A stretch of DNA of 64,000 nt from Conus ventricosus (GCA_018398815.1 CM031610.1:36335003-36399002), one strand, 5' to 3'; positions 47,191 through 59,792 are shown, numbered from the stretch's first letter. Notes: generated from the letters alone by a model not told the origin. A program made the numbers and translations.

Positions 47191-47289
47191 TCTGCCCATA
47201 CAGAAGCTGTTCAAACCCAAAGATGATATGGGGAACCTCACACTCTGGAACACCTGTTAAGTTTGCTTTACCTGACTATGAGTGGCCAG
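47191..47289 (+). CDS. ATG5: ATG5 coding exon 6, frame-broken
   Basis: The acceptor region is TTGGCCACCGGACAG and the donor GTAATA. It reads LPIQKLFKPKDDMGNL. Then a one-base loss near 47239 shifts to HTLGTPVKFALPDYEWP. In ATG5 this is the RPFIQKLF.P...DG.LHTLG block of UblB, so the match is good. The entry phase from exon 5 is off by one or two bases, so a further small indel at the exon start, or a slightly different acceptor, must be assumed. Confidence 0.85.
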
Positions 47290-47307
47290 GTAATATATAT
47301 ACATGTT

Positions 47308-47440
47308 TGTGTGTGTGGTGTGTGTGTGTGTGTGGTGTGGTGTGATGGCTGTTGGGTGGGGAGTAGTTTGTGTGAGTGATATTGGTGTGGTGTTGTGGGG
47401 TTGTGTGGGGTGGTGTGTGTGTGTGTTGTGGGGTGATGTA
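47308..47440. repeat. (TG)n and GGTG-rich microsatellite after exon 6
   Basis: TG tract starting about 20 bp past the exon 6 donor, with GGTGTGG interruptions. A further TG tract is at 47895-47950. Confidence 0.9.
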
Positions 47441-47865
47441 AATCTGTCTCTCTGTCTGACGACTGTCAGTCTTTTTATCAATCCATCTGTGTTTTTTGTT
47501 TAATTTAGATAGAAGACAGATAAATATGTGTGTGTATAGTCACTGCCCTGTAGAAACGCTTTCTCTGTCTGGTTTATTAAGGAGCCCCCTTTGATGCTTA
47601 CATGAGATTTTAGGAGTCCAGAGATTTAAGAGGGTTCAAAGCAATCAGCTGGGCTACCATAATTGCTGAAGTTGTTTTATCCTGCTTACCTGTGAAGGGA
47701 GAACGAGCTGGAAATGGAAATGGAAAGTGATGAAATTTGACCGCACTTGAATGCTGTGTCAAAAATGGTCAACTGAACTGTTTTAGATTTAATCAGTGTC
47801 AATCACAGCCAGAAGAGTCTAGCCAGATTTTTTAAATGCATTTGTTTAGTTTTTTTGGAAGTTAG

Positions 47866-48174
<309 letters not shown>

Positions 48175-48280
48175 TTAACAGTCTTTGGTGTCTCAGTGTA
48201 AAGCAGCAGATGAACTGATTGAGAAAACAGAAGAAAGAGAGCACTTTGCTGTGATGTTTGAGAGTGGGTATAGTGTGTGT

Positions 48281-48287
48281 GTATGTT

Positions 48288-48329
<42 letters not shown>

Positions 48330-48332
48330 GCG
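48281..48332. repeat. (TG)n microsatellite in ATG5 3' UTR region
   Basis: About 50 bp of TG, roughly 110 bp after the stop codon. Confidence 0.93.
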
Positions 48333-48397
48333 TGCGTGCATGTGTATGTGTAAAAGAAGTAGAGACAGCATTTTGCTGTAAATTATACTAGAGTGTG

Positions 48398-49487
48398 CAG
48401 GGGTTCCACTGACTTTTTAGTTTTTGCGTCAAGAAACGCACGCCTCCGCAAAAATTGCGTCAGCGCTGAAAAAATGCGTAACAAAGTAAATATTACATGT
48501 AGCTACACACAGCAGTCTACACATCCGGTAGGTCCGCCATCTTGTTTTTGTCGTCTGCACTTTGACCATTCTTGGAAGCTCCTCTGTTACAAACGCCTTT
48601 TTGGATGTTGCTCTGAACAGTACGAATTTCCCAACCTCTTGCTATCGATTTTGTTGGCTATGGAATCGTGTAGAAACAACACCCGTGCAGATCTGATTTT
48701 ACGTTCTTCTGGAAGGTTTCTGTTCTTTGAAATTTTCCCCATGACGTAAGTGGTCGGTCTTTGCTTTTGCGTCATCAGTTCTTTTTTCTTCAGTCTTCTT
48801 TCTACCTTCGTCGCATTTCTTCCTTTTTTCTGTGGATTTGTTTTGCTGCCGTTTGGATAGGAGGGCTGTTTAGCGGACGATAACGATGTCCCAACCTTGG
48901 CAGCTTCGGCATAAGACGCGTGATTGTCGCGGTGGTTCAGTCTGTTGTTTCCGCTTCATCCATGTTTGGACCAATACAGCGGAATAAAGTGCAGACGACA
49001 AAAACAAGATGGGCGGACCTACCAGATGGTAGACTGCTGTGTGTAGCTACATGTAAACTGTACTCACTCCCGTCAAAACAGCTCTGGATCACGCGCCTTA
49101 GCTAACACCGCTGGCATCCAGAATCACGTGGGATGATCCTGTGTGCGTGGGAAGTCATAACGTATTCCGATTGAAGATGGCACCATCGCAGACGCGGAAA
49201 GATTCCATTTTATTCGAGGGGAGAAAGGATGAGGCGTTTTGGAACATTCTTGATCTACAACAAGTCAGCGAGTGCCACAGAGTAAAATGTGCACGCACTA
49301 CACTAATTGGCGTGTCAAGCAGTCTGCTGTGGGTCTGTGCCGTGTTTTGCCCCTTGACATAGGCTTGCGGTTGAGAACAGGGTCCTGGGAAAATTGCGTC
49401 GCTAAACGCACGGCCGCGAAAAAAAATGCGTAGGAAGGCAGAAAAACGCAATAATTACGCAAAATTTTGCAATAAATGGAACCCCTG
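48398..49487. mobile_element. hAT-like non-autonomous DNA transposon with nested inverted repeat
   Basis: Ends are perfect 11-bp inverted repeats (CAGGGGTTCCA and TGGAACCCCTG). Flanking octamers AGAGTGTG and TGTGTGTG match at six of eight positions, consistent with an 8-bp hAT target duplication in a TG tract. Subterminal TTGCGTC / AAACGCACG / AAAATGCGTA motifs recur at both ends. Inside, a second inverted repeat of about 71 bp (48493-48563 and 48986-49056) shares TTACATGTAGCTACACACAG and CATCTTGTTTTTGTCGTCTG. No transposase was recognised. Confidence 0.8.
49471..49476 (+). terminator. AATAAA inside the DNA transposon, candidate ATG5 poly(A) signal
   Basis: AATAAA at the right end of the hAT-like element, about 1.3 kb past the ATG5 stop and followed by a TG-rich region, which is a favourable downstream element. 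Other hexamers lie at about 48983 and 49760. Confidence 0.25.
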
Positions 49488-51742
49488 TGTGTGTGTGTGG
49501 TGTGGGTGTGGGTGTTGTTAGACTGTGATGAAGTTCATTAATGTCGGTGCAATAGTGGATAATATTGAATATGAGGATAATAATAAATTTGGCCACAGAC
49601 TATGCCTTTATGTGTCCCAGTTAACTGAGTACTGTGTGCACTGAAGTGAAAATGGTGTGGTAGTGGTGGTGATGAAGTGAAAATGGTGGTTGCAGTGGTG
49701 GTGATGTTGTTGGAGGTTATAGTGAGTGTGTGCTTGTCCCAAGATATATTCCAGATCATCTAATAAATTAAGTAACCCCTCTCCCCCCCCCCCCCCAGCT
49801 AATTAGTTAATTTAAGAAGAATCAAAGAAAAAGAAAAAAAAAGACACAAAGAAATGAAAACAGTATTACTGTCCTCCCCCTCCCCTGTCAAAACCCAGCT
49901 GTCCTTACTGCATGAGGAGGAATCTCCCAAGACAAAGGAGATTCGGCTTGTAATGGAATCTCATGCTTTACTATTGGTTTGACCTTGTAATTCTCAATCC
50001 AACTGTCTTCTGTAGTGATGCAAAACTTTCATGTTTTCAGCATTCATTATTTGCGTTTTGTTTTTAACTTCAGTGTTTTCAGCATTTATTATCTCGGTTT
50101 TGTTTTTTAAAGATGGTTTGTATTCAGGCCTGTAGGAAAATTAAGATACCTAGCAATGCTTACTTCATAAGTCTGTGCAAGTTTCGTGCTGGGCTAAAAA
50201 CAATTGTTTGTTTCCAGTAGCACGGCATAGGTTGGATTTTCTTTTGTGTTACTTCTTTTTTTATTTCATTTGTTTCAAGAAAGGTTGCTTTACCATAACA
50301 TAAGCAAATACTGTGTGCTACTTGCACTTTTGCAGTCATTTTGATTGTACTCCTTTCCCTGGAAAGAATATAGACTGCTTGAATGCTTCTGTTGCCTGTT
50401 AGTTTGGTCCTCAACCACAACTTCTCTGAGTGACTGTTTTGTTTGTTTCTTTTCCAGCCTCCGCCTCCCCTCTCCTCCTACATCCCTCTTGCTCCTCTTC
50501 AAAAGCCTACAGTTTTGTTGGATGACTGGAAACAAACAACTTTTCCTTTTTATCCTTAGAAATGATGCCAGTATGTTATCATGTACAGTTTAAACTATTG
50601 TACAACTTCCATCGTCACAACACATTTCTCTGTATAAGATTCAGGCTGCTCACCGAAAGGAAAGTTCATTGCTGTAGTACAATACTACCCATACCTTTTT
50701 TTTTTTTCTCTTTATTTATATATTTGTTTACCTATCAAAGTGGACTTTCCTGTAGACTTTTTGCCATGGATAACTCTCTTATTGCTCTGGTTCTTTCATA
50801 AGCATTATGTATGCTGCACATAGGATCTCAATTAATCATCTCATCCTAAGACTTTCACCAGCTGTTGAATCCATCTGTCAGTCTTTCATTCAACCTCAAC
50901 AGACACGAAAAACTTCTTTTGCAGGCCTTCTCCCAAGGACTATTCAGTGAAAATTTAATTTTTTTTAGATGTTCATCAGGCTATACTTCTATTCAGAGAT
51001 GATTTTATGACAGAAAGTTTGAAAAACATTCTGTTAGAGAGATACAGACATCTGCAGAGTTGGTCAGGAAATTTTAGCAATGCTCTTGAAGACATATCCA
51101 TTTAGTGGATAAAACTTGACTGTGTGGTTCCAGTCTTCTCATTGAGCCCATGGCAAACTCAGCACTGGATAGGAGGCAGTTGGTGCAGAAGAAATCCCAA
51201 ATATAAATGACTATGACAGAAACTGAACCCATGACTTCTCAGTGGAAAATCCGCAGCACCTACTACTGCACAATGAAGGCTGGTAGTTATGGTGGAAGGA
51301 AACAGTTTTGAGGTATTATGTTTTGATTCAGCATTGCATGGTGGAAACTGTTTGACAACTTTAGGGGCAAGGAAAGGCAAAAAATATATGCAACAGGGCT
51401 TCCTCCACGATTACCCTCCTGCTGCAGTTCATCCTCTACACCAACAGATGTCCTGTCTTCACCCTGAAGACTACCTGTAGACAACACTCTTTGCTACAGA
51501 ACAATCACCTCCTCCTAAGATCAAGCAGTACACCAGCAAGTCCTTGCAGCAAATGGCAAATTGAATGTTGAGCTCAGAGATGTCATGTCATCCAGGAAAA
51601 TGCCACCATTAGAAAAAGAAGCCTGCAAACTGATGCAAATCATTAGCCTGGCCAGAAACTGAACACAGTGAAGGACACTATGGACCTAGGCAAGATTGGA
51701 CACTTGTTTCTCCGATAATCACAGATGGGCACAGTTTGTAAA
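49488..51742. other. No gene recognised downstream of ATG5
   Basis: AT-rich sequence with C runs near 49785 and short frames on both strands. A stretch near 51410-51480 weakly recalls a LINE QFILYTN-like motif but was not accepted. Confidence 0.45.
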
Positions 51743-52058
51743 GTATAGACCATTTACTAGACAACCAAATGACGAACGTATAGACCATTTACTAGATAAC
51801 CAAATGATGGATGTATAGACCATAAACTAGACAACCAAATGACGAACGTACAGACCATTTACTAGACAACCAAATGACTGACGTATAGACCATTTACTAG
51901 ACAACCAAATAACTGACGTATAAACCATTTACTAGACAATCAAAATGACGAACGTATAGACCATTTACTAGACAACCAAATGACGAACGTATAGACCATT
52001 TACTAGACAACCAAATGACGAACGTATAGACCATTTACTAGACAACCAAATGACGAAC
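51743..52058. repeat. Nine tandem copies of a 35-bp unit
   Basis: Unit GTATAGACCATTTACTAGAC + AACCAAATGACGAAC, 35 bp, nine copies (one of 36 bp). The last three copies are identical; the middle ones carry substitutions. No spacers. Confidence 0.96.
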
Positions 52059-53227
52059 GAAACAAAGTTGTGTGACTTGGCATGTGAATGTCAGAAATCT
52101 TTCTTCCATGCCATCAGATAAATAAAGGATACTTAATCATCATACTGATCAAATGAACTGCATGTCTTGAGCCAAAGTTTTCATTAAAAACAGCAAAGTA
52201 ACATGGGGGAATTTTACTGTTTACAAATCAAAAGACAGAAACTCACTTCGATGCCATATGAAGATTATTCAGAAACTCTAGGGCGAGGAAAGGCAACACT
52301 AAATAATTCAGGCGAAGTCCTATTTTAGATCCCCCACCTCCCCACTCTACCCTCTCCTCCCCTTCTTCCCCATTCCTCCTTTCACCTTTCTTGGTTTTGC
52401 ACACAAACAAATCTCTGTATAAACTGATTGACAATTTTTTTTTTACAAAAGAAGGAAAGGTTTAGGGGTGGGGGTTGGGGGGAGGCCTCTGGAACAGGAT
52501 TTTGCACACGTCACCTGCTGGATTTAAGATTGAATGGACAATAAGTCTGATAACCATCTCCAGTTAAACCATTTGGTAAATCATAAACCATTTCCAAATG
52601 ATGTGCAGTTACTTGAACAAATTGAAAAAAATCACCTGTTGGTTGCCAGACGTCATTATAAGTTGCACACCGATCTCGAATTACTCAGCACCTATGCAAG
52701 AGAAATAAATGCAAATTGTTGGTGATGAATTTCGGAGTGTTTTCCCCTTTCAAGCCATTCGGAGCAGTCGTGTGTCAATGGTGTTTACAATTTCAATTTT
52801 GAGGTTTAAAAGAAATTCTGGCAGGACATTTAACATTACCTGTTGTCTTGTAGGACGCGAAAGATTTAAAGGACCCCCCCCCCATCCCTTTCCCTACCTC
52901 ACCCTCTCCCCTCCCCGAGCCATTTTCTCGATTTGTTGTGGACAAAAAAGGCAAGACAAGAGTAAGCTCCCTTCCTTAATTACAAAGTTAATGTTGGACG
53001 CCCTTGGCAAAGGTCACACAGAGAACGCTGTGAAAAACAAAAAAAATCAGCTGACAGCCAGGCAAACCCATAAAAAAAAAAAACAACCGGTCGCCAAATT
53101 CAAAATTATATTGTTGCATATTTTTGTATTAATCAAAAGTTATACTTTGAAATACTTGATGTTGAAATTTCTCAGTCAAAGCAAAACTAAACGAAACAAA
53201 ACAACGACAAAAAGCAAAACCAAAAAT
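52059..53227. other. No gene recognised
   Basis: AT-rich sequence. A 63-codon frame at 52534-52725 has ordinary amino-acid composition (ends YKLHTDLELLSTYAREINAN) but no splice signals or homology I know. C runs near 52867 and A runs near 53075. Confidence 0.4.
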
Positions 53228-54360
53228 GAAAAATAAAAACCGCATTTCATGGAGGTAAAGTGTATGAGCTTTTGCAGTTCAGTTACTCCCCTTTGTCCAT
53301 TTTACACACGTTTTCTCACGCAGGGAATGCATCGCTTTTCTGCATTGTGAATGGCGTGGAATCTGGAAGTAATAGTATTGCCGATTTCCATACAAACCTA
53401 TGTATTTTGCTTCTTGTATTAAGACTCAAAAAAAGACTTAATAAATTCACAATGGTTACAACGTATAATAATGTCAACATTGGAAGATATATGCCAACAT
53501 CAAGTTTCTAAGAAGAAAAAAAGCGAGAGAAAAGTACAAAATAAACATAAACAAGGAAACAACGCAAGATAAGATAAGATAATGTTGCTTATAGCCCAGC
53601 CGACCACAAAGGGCCACATCAGGGCTGTCACCACGTTGAAATCAAGTCGCAAGTCATTTAAAAAAAAAAAAAAAAAAAAAACAACCTTTCACACATCTCT
53701 TTAAATGACATCTTCTAGAAACGCACCAGAAACTTCGTTAAAAATCTTTCCCTCCGTAAAATCTTAAATGAGATGAAAAATGTTAATCTCTCTCAAAACT
53801 CAAGGATCACGTCAGGCGGGACATCCCTGAACAGGATCTTCATGGACTCGCTGTAAAAATTGTGTCTAACATCGTGCAAGTCCCAACACTCTAAAAAACA
53901 TGTTTCATTGTGATGGCGCATGACATGGAATGCACCACGGAGCTTCTTCACTCTTTAAAAGGTAGGAATGGGTAAAATACGAAGGGCCCCGGTGCACCCG
54001 GGCACAGAACCGTTTCCTCTTTACGACCACCAGACATAGTGGGAGGAACTCCCCAAGGTCTGGACGGATCTGAAAGAGTTTGTTATCCGTCTGGGTGTTC
54101 CAATCCTCCTGCCAGAGGACTCTGACAAAAATCGTTAATTTTGGTTCACATCTGAGCAGGATATATATGTTGGACAGTTTCTCTCTTGTGGCGCTCTTGG
54201 CTAAACATCAACCATTTCGTTCCCCCCGATGCCAACATGACCAGGAACCCAAGCTAGAAAAATAAAAACGCATTTCATGGGAGGTAAAGTGTATGACTTT
54301 TGCAGGAGAAAAAAAGCGAGAGAAAGTGACAAAATAAACATAAACAAGGAAACAATGCAA
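53228..54360. repeat. Large direct duplication flanking a LINE fragment
   Basis: Segment A (GCATTTCATGGAGGTAAAGT...) at 53228-53278 and segment B (AAAAAGCGAGAGAAA...ATAAACATAAACAAGGAAAC) at 53512-53570 recur fused together at 54259-54360. In the left copy A and B are separated by 233 bp; in the right copy they are adjacent. The LINE fragment lies between the two copies, so this may be an unusually long target-site duplication plus one later insertion or deletion. Confidence 0.85.
53571..54258 (-). pseudogene. LINE fragment: end of RNase H and C-terminal region
   Basis: On the minus strand it begins WVPGHVGIGGNEMVD, the last RNase H motif with its His. It passes through EPKLTIFVRVLWQEDWN, FTHSYLLKSEE and HHNETCFLECWDLHDVRH, matching the I/Jockey-group C-terminus (GH..LTH.YLL followed by C-x-x-C-like zinc residues). 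Frames break several times. The 3' end is a (TTATC)n tail at 53571-53592. 5' truncated within RNase H. Confidence 0.8.
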
Positions 54361-54824
54361 GAAACACAACAAAGAAACAAACACATATATAACACTTGCA
54401 ATAACGTTATCATATGTAACGTTACTTGGTCACTCCGACGATCGTGTTCAATATAAATGATACACTTCATACTACATAATTCAAAGATTACTACTGTGCG
54501 ATGATATCCTGTATATATTTCAAGAGTTATTAATTCATTCACAGTTCTTTGCAGACTTTTATGTAGCTCGGCAACGTCCTTCTTGTCTCTAAACAAATGA
54601 GCAAACATTTTTTGAATGGTAAATTTTGTTTTGTTCCTTTCTTTCCTTTTCAATTGTGTCAATTCGCTTCGTTTCCAGGTATGTATGTATGTTTGTATGC
54701 GCGTACATATGTATCTATAATGATTTAATGATTTAATCAATTAAATTTCTTTTTCATTAGCTTAATTCTTCCAGGTAAAAAAAAAATCAGATATTTAGAT
54801 AACTGCGTGTGATGTTTGTGTGAG

Positions 54825-54847
54825 CGTTAGTGTGTGTGTGTGTGTGT

Positions 54848-54931
<84 letters not shown>

Positions 54932-54935
54932 AAGA
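54825..54935. repeat. (TG)n followed by (GA)n
   Basis: TG at about 54831-54888 passes directly into GA to 54935. Confidence 0.95.
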
Positions 54936-56019
54936 GAGCAGAGACAAAGAGAGAGACAGAGAGATGTGTCTTACTTCTTCACGTCGATATTTCATTTCGC
55001 TCAGTTTTTGTTCTGAAGTTAAGCAAAGACGGATTTTTTTTCCCGAAGTAACTCTTATTATCATGCTCTTATCGATTGTGTTTTTGTTTAATAGTGAAAG
55101 GGGTAATGGTAATCGACAATGTTTCAATATATTAAAGTCTTCCATGTCTACCCCCCTTTCCCTGCACCTTCCTCATCCCCCCCCCTCCCCGCCTCGTTAC
55201 TTCTGTGTAATGTCAACAATAAAATAATTTTTTGTTTGCATTAGATGTGTGAACAGCATTAAAGAAAAGTAATAGGACACACAACAAGGACAGATTTCAA
55301 CGCCAAAATATAATGGTGATAGAATGACATCTAAGTTACAAAACATCAAACACAATTCAAATTAAATCTACCATGTTATTTAGAAAAAACGCAAATATAT
55401 GACTAATATTGTAATAATTATTTCAATCTAACAATGCACCATTGTTGTCTAACAGTGTTAAAAAAGGGAAGGTCCAGGTCTTTACTATTAATCCTCATGG
55501 GAGACACGTTTGATGATTCACATAATTTACCGCTAACAGGCACATACTGTTCTTTTTTGCCATTTATGTCTATAGACCAGGTCCTACACAAAAACGTTCA
55601 GATTATGCTTTATTTCATTAGTTTACATACATAGATGAAATATCTACCCATTAAAATCATCAGCTATTATATCATCTGTTTTTGTTTTCTCATCAGTGCC
55701 AAGTGGTATAATCTCTTTATTGTAAAAAAAAAAAAAAAAAAAGTCTTTTGCAATGTGAACACTTGATTCTCAGAGTATTTTCAATTTCTTCCCAGATAGT
55801 GCGTGTAAATTTACGGTCCGATAGGTAGTAATAAAAGTACGTCTTTCTTATTACAGAAATTACACTTGTCACTATTAATGAAGTGCTTTCTTTTTAAAGA
55901 CAGTTTGTTACCAAAATGCTGTGAGACACATATTAAGTTCGAACCATTTCAATTTATTAATTTTCTTCATAATTTATAAACGCACATATCCAGTTTATAA
56001 GATTTTGTTCCCATTTGAC

Positions 56020-56020
<1 letters not shown>

Positions 56021-56066
<46 letters not shown>
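56021..56066. repeat. (CA)n microsatellite
   Basis: Pure CA tract, 46 bp. Confidence 0.95.
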
Positions 56067-56071
<5 letters not shown>

Positions 56072-56387
56072 CCACCGCCACCACCAACATTACTATGAAC
56101 AGCAATCTTGTCTCTTTCATTATGATATTTCAATAAAATAATTTGCTCTTTCATGAACACAGAAAGGATTGTAGCGCTGTAATGTTGACGTGACTTATGC
56201 TATATTCTAATCTTATGTTTATGTTTAAAATACCATCGTTCTGTATTTGCATTCATTTCTTATATAAGACGGTTTTTATCTCAGTTTCGAGCTTTTCATG
56301 TGGTGACCCGTGTTATGTTATGATTTGGTGAAGCCCAACCCTTTTCAAACCGATTTTTCTTGTGTGGGTGGTGGGTGATGGGTAGGT

Positions 56388-56449
56388 GTGCGTGTGTGTG
56401 TGTAGTGGAGGTGTGTGTGTGTGTGTGTGTGTGTGTTGTGTGTGTTGGT

Positions 56450-56527
<78 letters not shown>

Positions 56528-56545
56528 TGTGTGTGATTTGTGTGT

Positions 56546-56600
<55 letters not shown>
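56388..56600. repeat. (TG)n microsatellite with GGTG interruptions
   Basis: About 210 bp, TG with GGTG and TTGTG breaks at irregular spacing. Confidence 0.95.
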
Positions 56601-56601
<1 letters not shown>

Positions 56602-56789
56602 ACCCCACACGCGACAAGTAGTATTGGATTACATGGTTAGCAGCCGCAAAGGAGTAATTCCTCTGGGTCTCTTCATGTAATAAACAACATAAACAGAGCG
56701 GTTTCGGATGTATTGAGTATTTAGAGGGTTTGTAAAATGGAAAGAAACTGAACCACAGACCGGAGTGTTTAAACACCGTCCAATTCTTC

Positions 56790-57610
56790 ATCTATGTCTC
56801 TTGTTTTATTAATTGAGTGTATAAATTGGGCTACTTATTTGCCGAATGCTGTAAACTTACTGGCAAAGGATACTAGAGAAGTCCGACTAGTTGGTTCAGC
56901 AGCTGAGGGCAGTACGCCTCCAGGTTCCGCTGGCACTTTGGGGTGTATTTTTTTCATTGTGTGCCTTTGCCGACTCTGGGGAAAGGCCCCGTGAATGTGA
57001 GGAAAGACCAGCTGACCAGAGGAAAAGTTCTACTGACTGTGCGAAGGACGGTAATTTGGGATCCTCTTCAGAGGGCAGGTAATACTGTGTGGGGGGAAAG
57101 CTTGGTTGTGCCTGGAGTTGCACTGGTTACACCTGTCAGCGGAACAGCAACGCGTAGGATGCAGAGTGCACGCTTCAGTTTTGCTGTTGGTGGCGTATTT
57201 TGTTCAGCGGGCTCTGTAGCAATGAAATACAGGCTAGTACACCTGTGGGTCGCTTCCATGGAAGTTTTTGTCGTGTCACGTCCAATGGCCATCACACAAT
57301 GGCAGCTGCCTGGGACCAGTTACATCCCTTGACGTCTTACTGGACTGCCCTGTGCGTGACCCTGCACCCTATGTCATACAGCACAGGCTTCCAAGGATGG
57401 GTGTAGGATTGCTTCCGGCTTGTTGGTTTGGCATTGAGGTCAGCTCTTCTCCGGGTCCCACCGGCACCTTTGAGAGCATCTTCTTCTTCTTCCGTCTCCT
57501 ATTTTCTTAATTGATAGTATGAGTTAGGCTAAGTCCTTCAGCATCTTCTTCTTCTTCCGTCTCCTATTTTCTTAATTGATAGTATGTGTTAGGCTAAGTC
57601 CTTCGCCGAA
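56790..57610. mobile_element. Unclassified repeat with duplicated ends
   Basis: A GC-richer block. A 64-bp unit (CATCTTCTTCTTCTTCCGTC, TCCTATTTTCTTAATTGATA, GTATGAGTTAGGCTAAGTCC) is tandemly duplicated at 57477-57604. A diverged copy of the same string followed by TTTGCCGAATGCTGTAAACT occurs at the left edge (56800-56865), matching TCGCCGAATTCTGTAAACTT at 57603. Similar ends in the same orientation and a (CTT)n tract suggest a repeat element of about 750 bp. Confidence 0.5.
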
Positions 57611-57909
57611 TTCTGTAAACTTATTTGGAACGTGCAATAGAAAGGACTGTTATTCATCACTTGGTTTTCCTGTCCATGTGCTTTTTTCCCCCTATTGACT
57701 ATCAAAAGCAAATTTCCGTTCCAGACATTGAAAGTCAAACTGGCATGAACTGACTGGAAAGCTAACAAGACCTGACGGAGGCAAAAGATCAACCCTGAAA
57801 ATGTGATGGCATGAAGAAGTCGGACTTCTGAAGTTCGATTAGCGTCTCAATCTGGCAAAGATGATGTATATACCTCAGTAAATATCAACCTGGCCTGACT
57901 GTCTTGTTG

Positions 57910-57910
<1 letters not shown>

Positions 57911-57972
<62 letters not shown>

Positions 57973-58075
57973 CGTGCGCGTGTGTGTGTGTGTGTGTGCG
58001 TGTGTGTGTGTGTGTGTGTTGCGTGCGTGTGTGTGTGTGGTTTTGTGTGTGTGGTGTGGTGTGTGTGTGTGTCCG
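57911..58075. repeat. (TG)n microsatellite
   Basis: About 165 bp of TG with GCGTGC interruptions. Confidence 0.95.
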
Positions 58076-58981
58076 TGGTGACATCATTGGAAAGATCTGC
58101 GAAGGCAAAACCGTGGCATTTTGCTGAGGTAGACAACGATAACAAAACAAGACCGGGTCTCGTCTGCTTCCCTTTTGATCTTCCCTTCCCCTCGCCGTGC
58201 CCTCTTTTCCTCAAATCTACCGCATTCTCGATTCAGTCAATTTTGTGTCTTCCCCTCACACCCGCGCCATATGCGGTCTCCTGTAATTAAACAACCGAGA
58301 TATCATGTACGCGCTCGAAAAGAGACGAGGTCGGCTGTCGGAGAGGATTCCGTCGTGTCTCAGCTGACTTCAGTTATTAAAGAGCACCAAAACAGCCTCA
58401 GGTAACTTTTTAACGAAGTTCTACTCTTTCCGCCCCGTTGCCCCTGTTCCATGTGCTTTTTGGCCACTCGATTTGTGCCGGGCTGTGAGCTCTTTCAGAC
58501 TTGTCTCCCTTTGATACCCGATTCTTCTGACGTCTTCACGCTGAGACTGTTCTTCAGAGTTACGCCCCTTCGCTTTGGCTGTCCCACCCTCGCGCCGAAG
58601 GATGAAAGGTCAATCAAACATGACTTCCCGAAATGAGAGTGCTCCGGTGGGGGTGAAGAAATAATTGGGGTAATTTGGCAGGTATGATACCGCAAATAAG
58701 AATGTGATGGGTGGGTTCCCGGTGCTATTTGAACGGCCCCGTGGCCGCCATAAACGGCACCCGGGGGCGTCTTTGGAAGGGTTTGACAGGTTGAAGAATC
58801 CAAGCTCGTCTATTCTACGGGCGTGAACATTTAGAACGCGTCCAGACCTAACCTGAAGGTTCTGATGTTATTTTGATTTTTTTTTTCTATCTCCTCTCCT
58901 TGCCCGACATAGGCAATGAATGTTCATGGTGGTGCGAGAGACACTGTAATTATATATATATAATTTTTCTTTTCAGAGCGA
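58076..58981. other. No gene recognised; GC-balanced unique sequence
   Basis: Less AT-rich than its neighbours, with open stretches on + at 58175-58405 and 58451-58636, and on - at 58495-58803. None shows a motif or convincing splice borders. A hidden exon is possible. Confidence 0.4.
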
Positions 58982-59156
58982 GCACACACACAGACACAGA
59001 CAGACAGACACTCACACACACACACACACATACACATAGACGCACGTGCGCGCGCGCACACACACACGCACACACACAGACATACACACACGCACATGCA
59101 CACACGCACCCATATACACATACACACGCGCGTGCCCGCGCGCGCGCGCACGCGCG

Positions 59157-59223
<67 letters not shown>

Positions 59224-59237
59224 TCACTCAAAAACAT

Positions 59238-59282
<45 letters not shown>

Positions 59283-59292
59283 AGAGAGATGA
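58982..59292. repeat. (CA)n / (CG)n / (GA)n compound microsatellite
   Basis: CA tracts enclose a CGCGCG-rich core (about 59127-59165), then pure CA to 59220, then (GA)n to 59290. The alternating CG/CA core is strongly Z-DNA-prone. Confidence 0.95.
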
Positions 59293-59656
59293 CAGAGAGC
59301 AAAACAATAAAATGGTTGCAAAAAAATTCTGTATCCATAATTTATATCAACTGAACAAACAACGTCAGTCAGGAAAAGAGCGGATTAAGTTTTGAGTTAA
59401 TACATGGCACAAGTTGACAATCCATGTGCTAATTCAGGAAACAAATCACCCGGTCCTGCAGTGGTCAAAACACAGACAGAAATGGGAGTAGATCTAGTTG
59501 TTTTAGTGGAGCTGCTAACCCGAGGATGATATTTGCTGGATCCATGGGTCAAAACACAATCATGGGAAAACATCGTCTGAGAGAACTATTCACCAAGGTC
59601 CATTCAAGGGTTTCAGTCAGGAGCAGAACCAAGGAGAGGCGACGAATAAATGATGA

Positions 59657-59740
59657 TGATGATGATTGTTATCATCATTATTATTATTTTTTATTATTAT
59701 ATTATTATATATTATTATTATTATTATTATTATTATTATC

Positions 59741-59784
<44 letters not shown>

Positions 59785-59792
59785 TATCATCA
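59657..59792. repeat. (ATT)n/(GAT)n trinucleotide repeat
   Basis: GATGATGAT, then about 110 bp of ATT/TTA. Confidence 0.95.

Larger units (their letters stand above)
54361..56385. other. No gene recognised
   Basis: AT-rich sequence holding (TG)n, (GA)n and (CA)n tracts. No domain or exon recognised. Confidence 0.45.

Noticed and set aside
48393..48749. 118-codon + frame inside the hAT-like element as a transposase
   Set aside because: It overlaps the terminal repeats and lacks any hAT transposase or zinc-finger motif.
51380..51700. Possible LINE RT remnant (QFILYTN-like residues)
   Set aside because: Only one short motif resemblance with no neighbouring RT blocks; could be chance.
51743..52058. 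Regular 35-bp repeats that resemble a CRISPR array
   Set aside because: Copies are directly tandem with no spacers, and the window is animal DNA.
52534..52725. 63-codon + frame of ordinary composition
   Set aside because: No splice sites, homologous motif or neighbouring exon. Could be real but cannot be supported.
54201..54740. 179-codon minus-strand frame
   Set aside because: Only its last ~20 codons are the LINE RNase H end. The rest is AT-rich sequence read through by chance.
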